64,000 nucleotides of DNA from Heracleum sosnowskyi (Eukaryota; Streptophyta; Magnoliopsida; Apiales; Apiaceae). Positions 63,467-64,000 of this stretch are shown here, piece by piece. The stretch lies in the NCBI GenBank assembly GCA_030848705.1, contig CM061245.1:78603564-78667563 (forward strand), written 5' to 3'. The notes below the pieces were generated by a model. It saw only the letters and a program-made list of their open reading frames with translations, was not told the DNA's origin and did not search any database. The first letter of the stretch is position 1, and the number at the start of each line of letters is the position of its first letter. The translations under genes and the position numbers were made by a program.

Positions 63467-63483
63467 TCCTTCCCCCCTTAACA

Positions 63484-64000
63484 GGATTCTGTCCTCAGAA
63501 TCAACTTGCGCAAACATAGGTGGATATTTTCCAACATCTCATTCTCAAATTCCTAGGTTGACTCTTCAACCTTAGGATTTCTCCTCATACTCATACTAAT
63601 TTGACTCCTCTATTACTTATCACTCTCTCATACTGACTCAATATCTCAATCGGTTGCTCAACATAGAACAAATTAACTAAATCTCTATAGGTTCGTATTT
63701 TATGAAATACACTATGAATACACCACTCATGGAGTGGTACGCAAACTTATACGCAACTTTCCCAACACGCAGTAAACCGACATAAGGTAGCAATTCAAAA
63801 TCGTCATAATAACTGTTGTCGTAAGGAAATCTAATCAATCGGTAAATGGTCCTTCCAATTACCTTAAAAATTTAGTACACAACCATAGTCTGTCTGAATT
63901 CTTTAATTAAGTCACGGATCTCTGTCAAATACATTTGAACCCGTCATTCCATGCCGTACTATTACCTCATTCAAATAGCTAGAGATGAACCAATTCATCT
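63484..64000 (-). pseudogene. Gypsy pol 3' end: integrase tail and chromodomain remnant
   Basis: Minus-strand translation gives, in several frames, WKDHLPID (integrase), LLPYVGLLRVGKVAYKF, KYEPIEI and RNPKVEEST...EFENEMLENIH. The last matches the chromodomain-containing C-terminus of Tekay/Del-type chromoviruses. Several stops (for example after EEST, where Trp is expected) and frame changes show decay. The frame ends just before the purine tract, as usual. Confidence 0.75.

Overview
The window is nuclear DNA of a flowering plant, most likely a eudicot. It is AT-rich, its gene remnants have GT-AG introns, it carries several Ty1/copia elements of the Sirevirus type, and its host genes are plant families. 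I cannot name the species. By my reckoning about three quarters of the 64 kb is transposable element. Only one host gene looks intact: an IDM1-like PHD-finger/GNAT gene at the left edge (481-2403, minus strand).

Left part (1-23 kb). The IDM1-like gene is followed by about 4 kb of non-coding DNA with two weak gene or element scraps. Next comes a Helitron (6735-9299) carrying a broken RPA/DUF223-type fragment. It is followed by a decayed penta-EF-hand calcium sensor gene (CML49/50-like, 9450-11066, minus). A copia element (Copia-A, 11067-20666) inserted at the 5' side of that gene, and Copia-A is itself split by a 4.86-kb solo LTR. A CACTA element (21174-22445) and a MITE-like element follow.

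Middle part (23-46.6 kb). A second host gene (minus) is split inside an 87-nt exon by a 13-kb Sirevirus (Sire-1, 23060-36096). A further copia element (Copia-B, minus, 36100-43929) is inserted at the outer edge of Sire-1's 3' LTR. Target-site duplications (TSDs) and the restored 29-codon exon confirm the order of events. The remaining upstream exons lie at 43.9-45.5 kb.

Right part (46.6-64 kb). A second, decayed copy of the IDM1-like locus (46613-49733) shows a local duplication that was pushed apart by transposons. From 50 kb to the end is a deep nest of minus-strand retroelements. A truncated Sirevirus LTR (Sire-0) is interrupted by Sire-2. Sire-2's LTR holds a 1.3-kb solo LTR. The env-like gene of Sire-2 is interrupted by Sire-3. 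The env-like gene of Sire-3 is interrupted by a chromovirus-type Ty3/gypsy element with a 5-kb LTR.

Cross-cutting observations. Each Sirevirus LTR, and the Copia-B LTR, carries its own private array of a short motif; in two families the same motif recurs in or beside the env-like gene. All Sirevirus LTRs share a GTAGAAGG(G)nTTGAATAC block whose G run has expanded to as many as 22. Most nonsense codons in the dead genes look like C-to-T changes (CAG/CAA to TAG/TAA, TGG to TGA). No rRNA, tRNA or CRISPR array was recognised.
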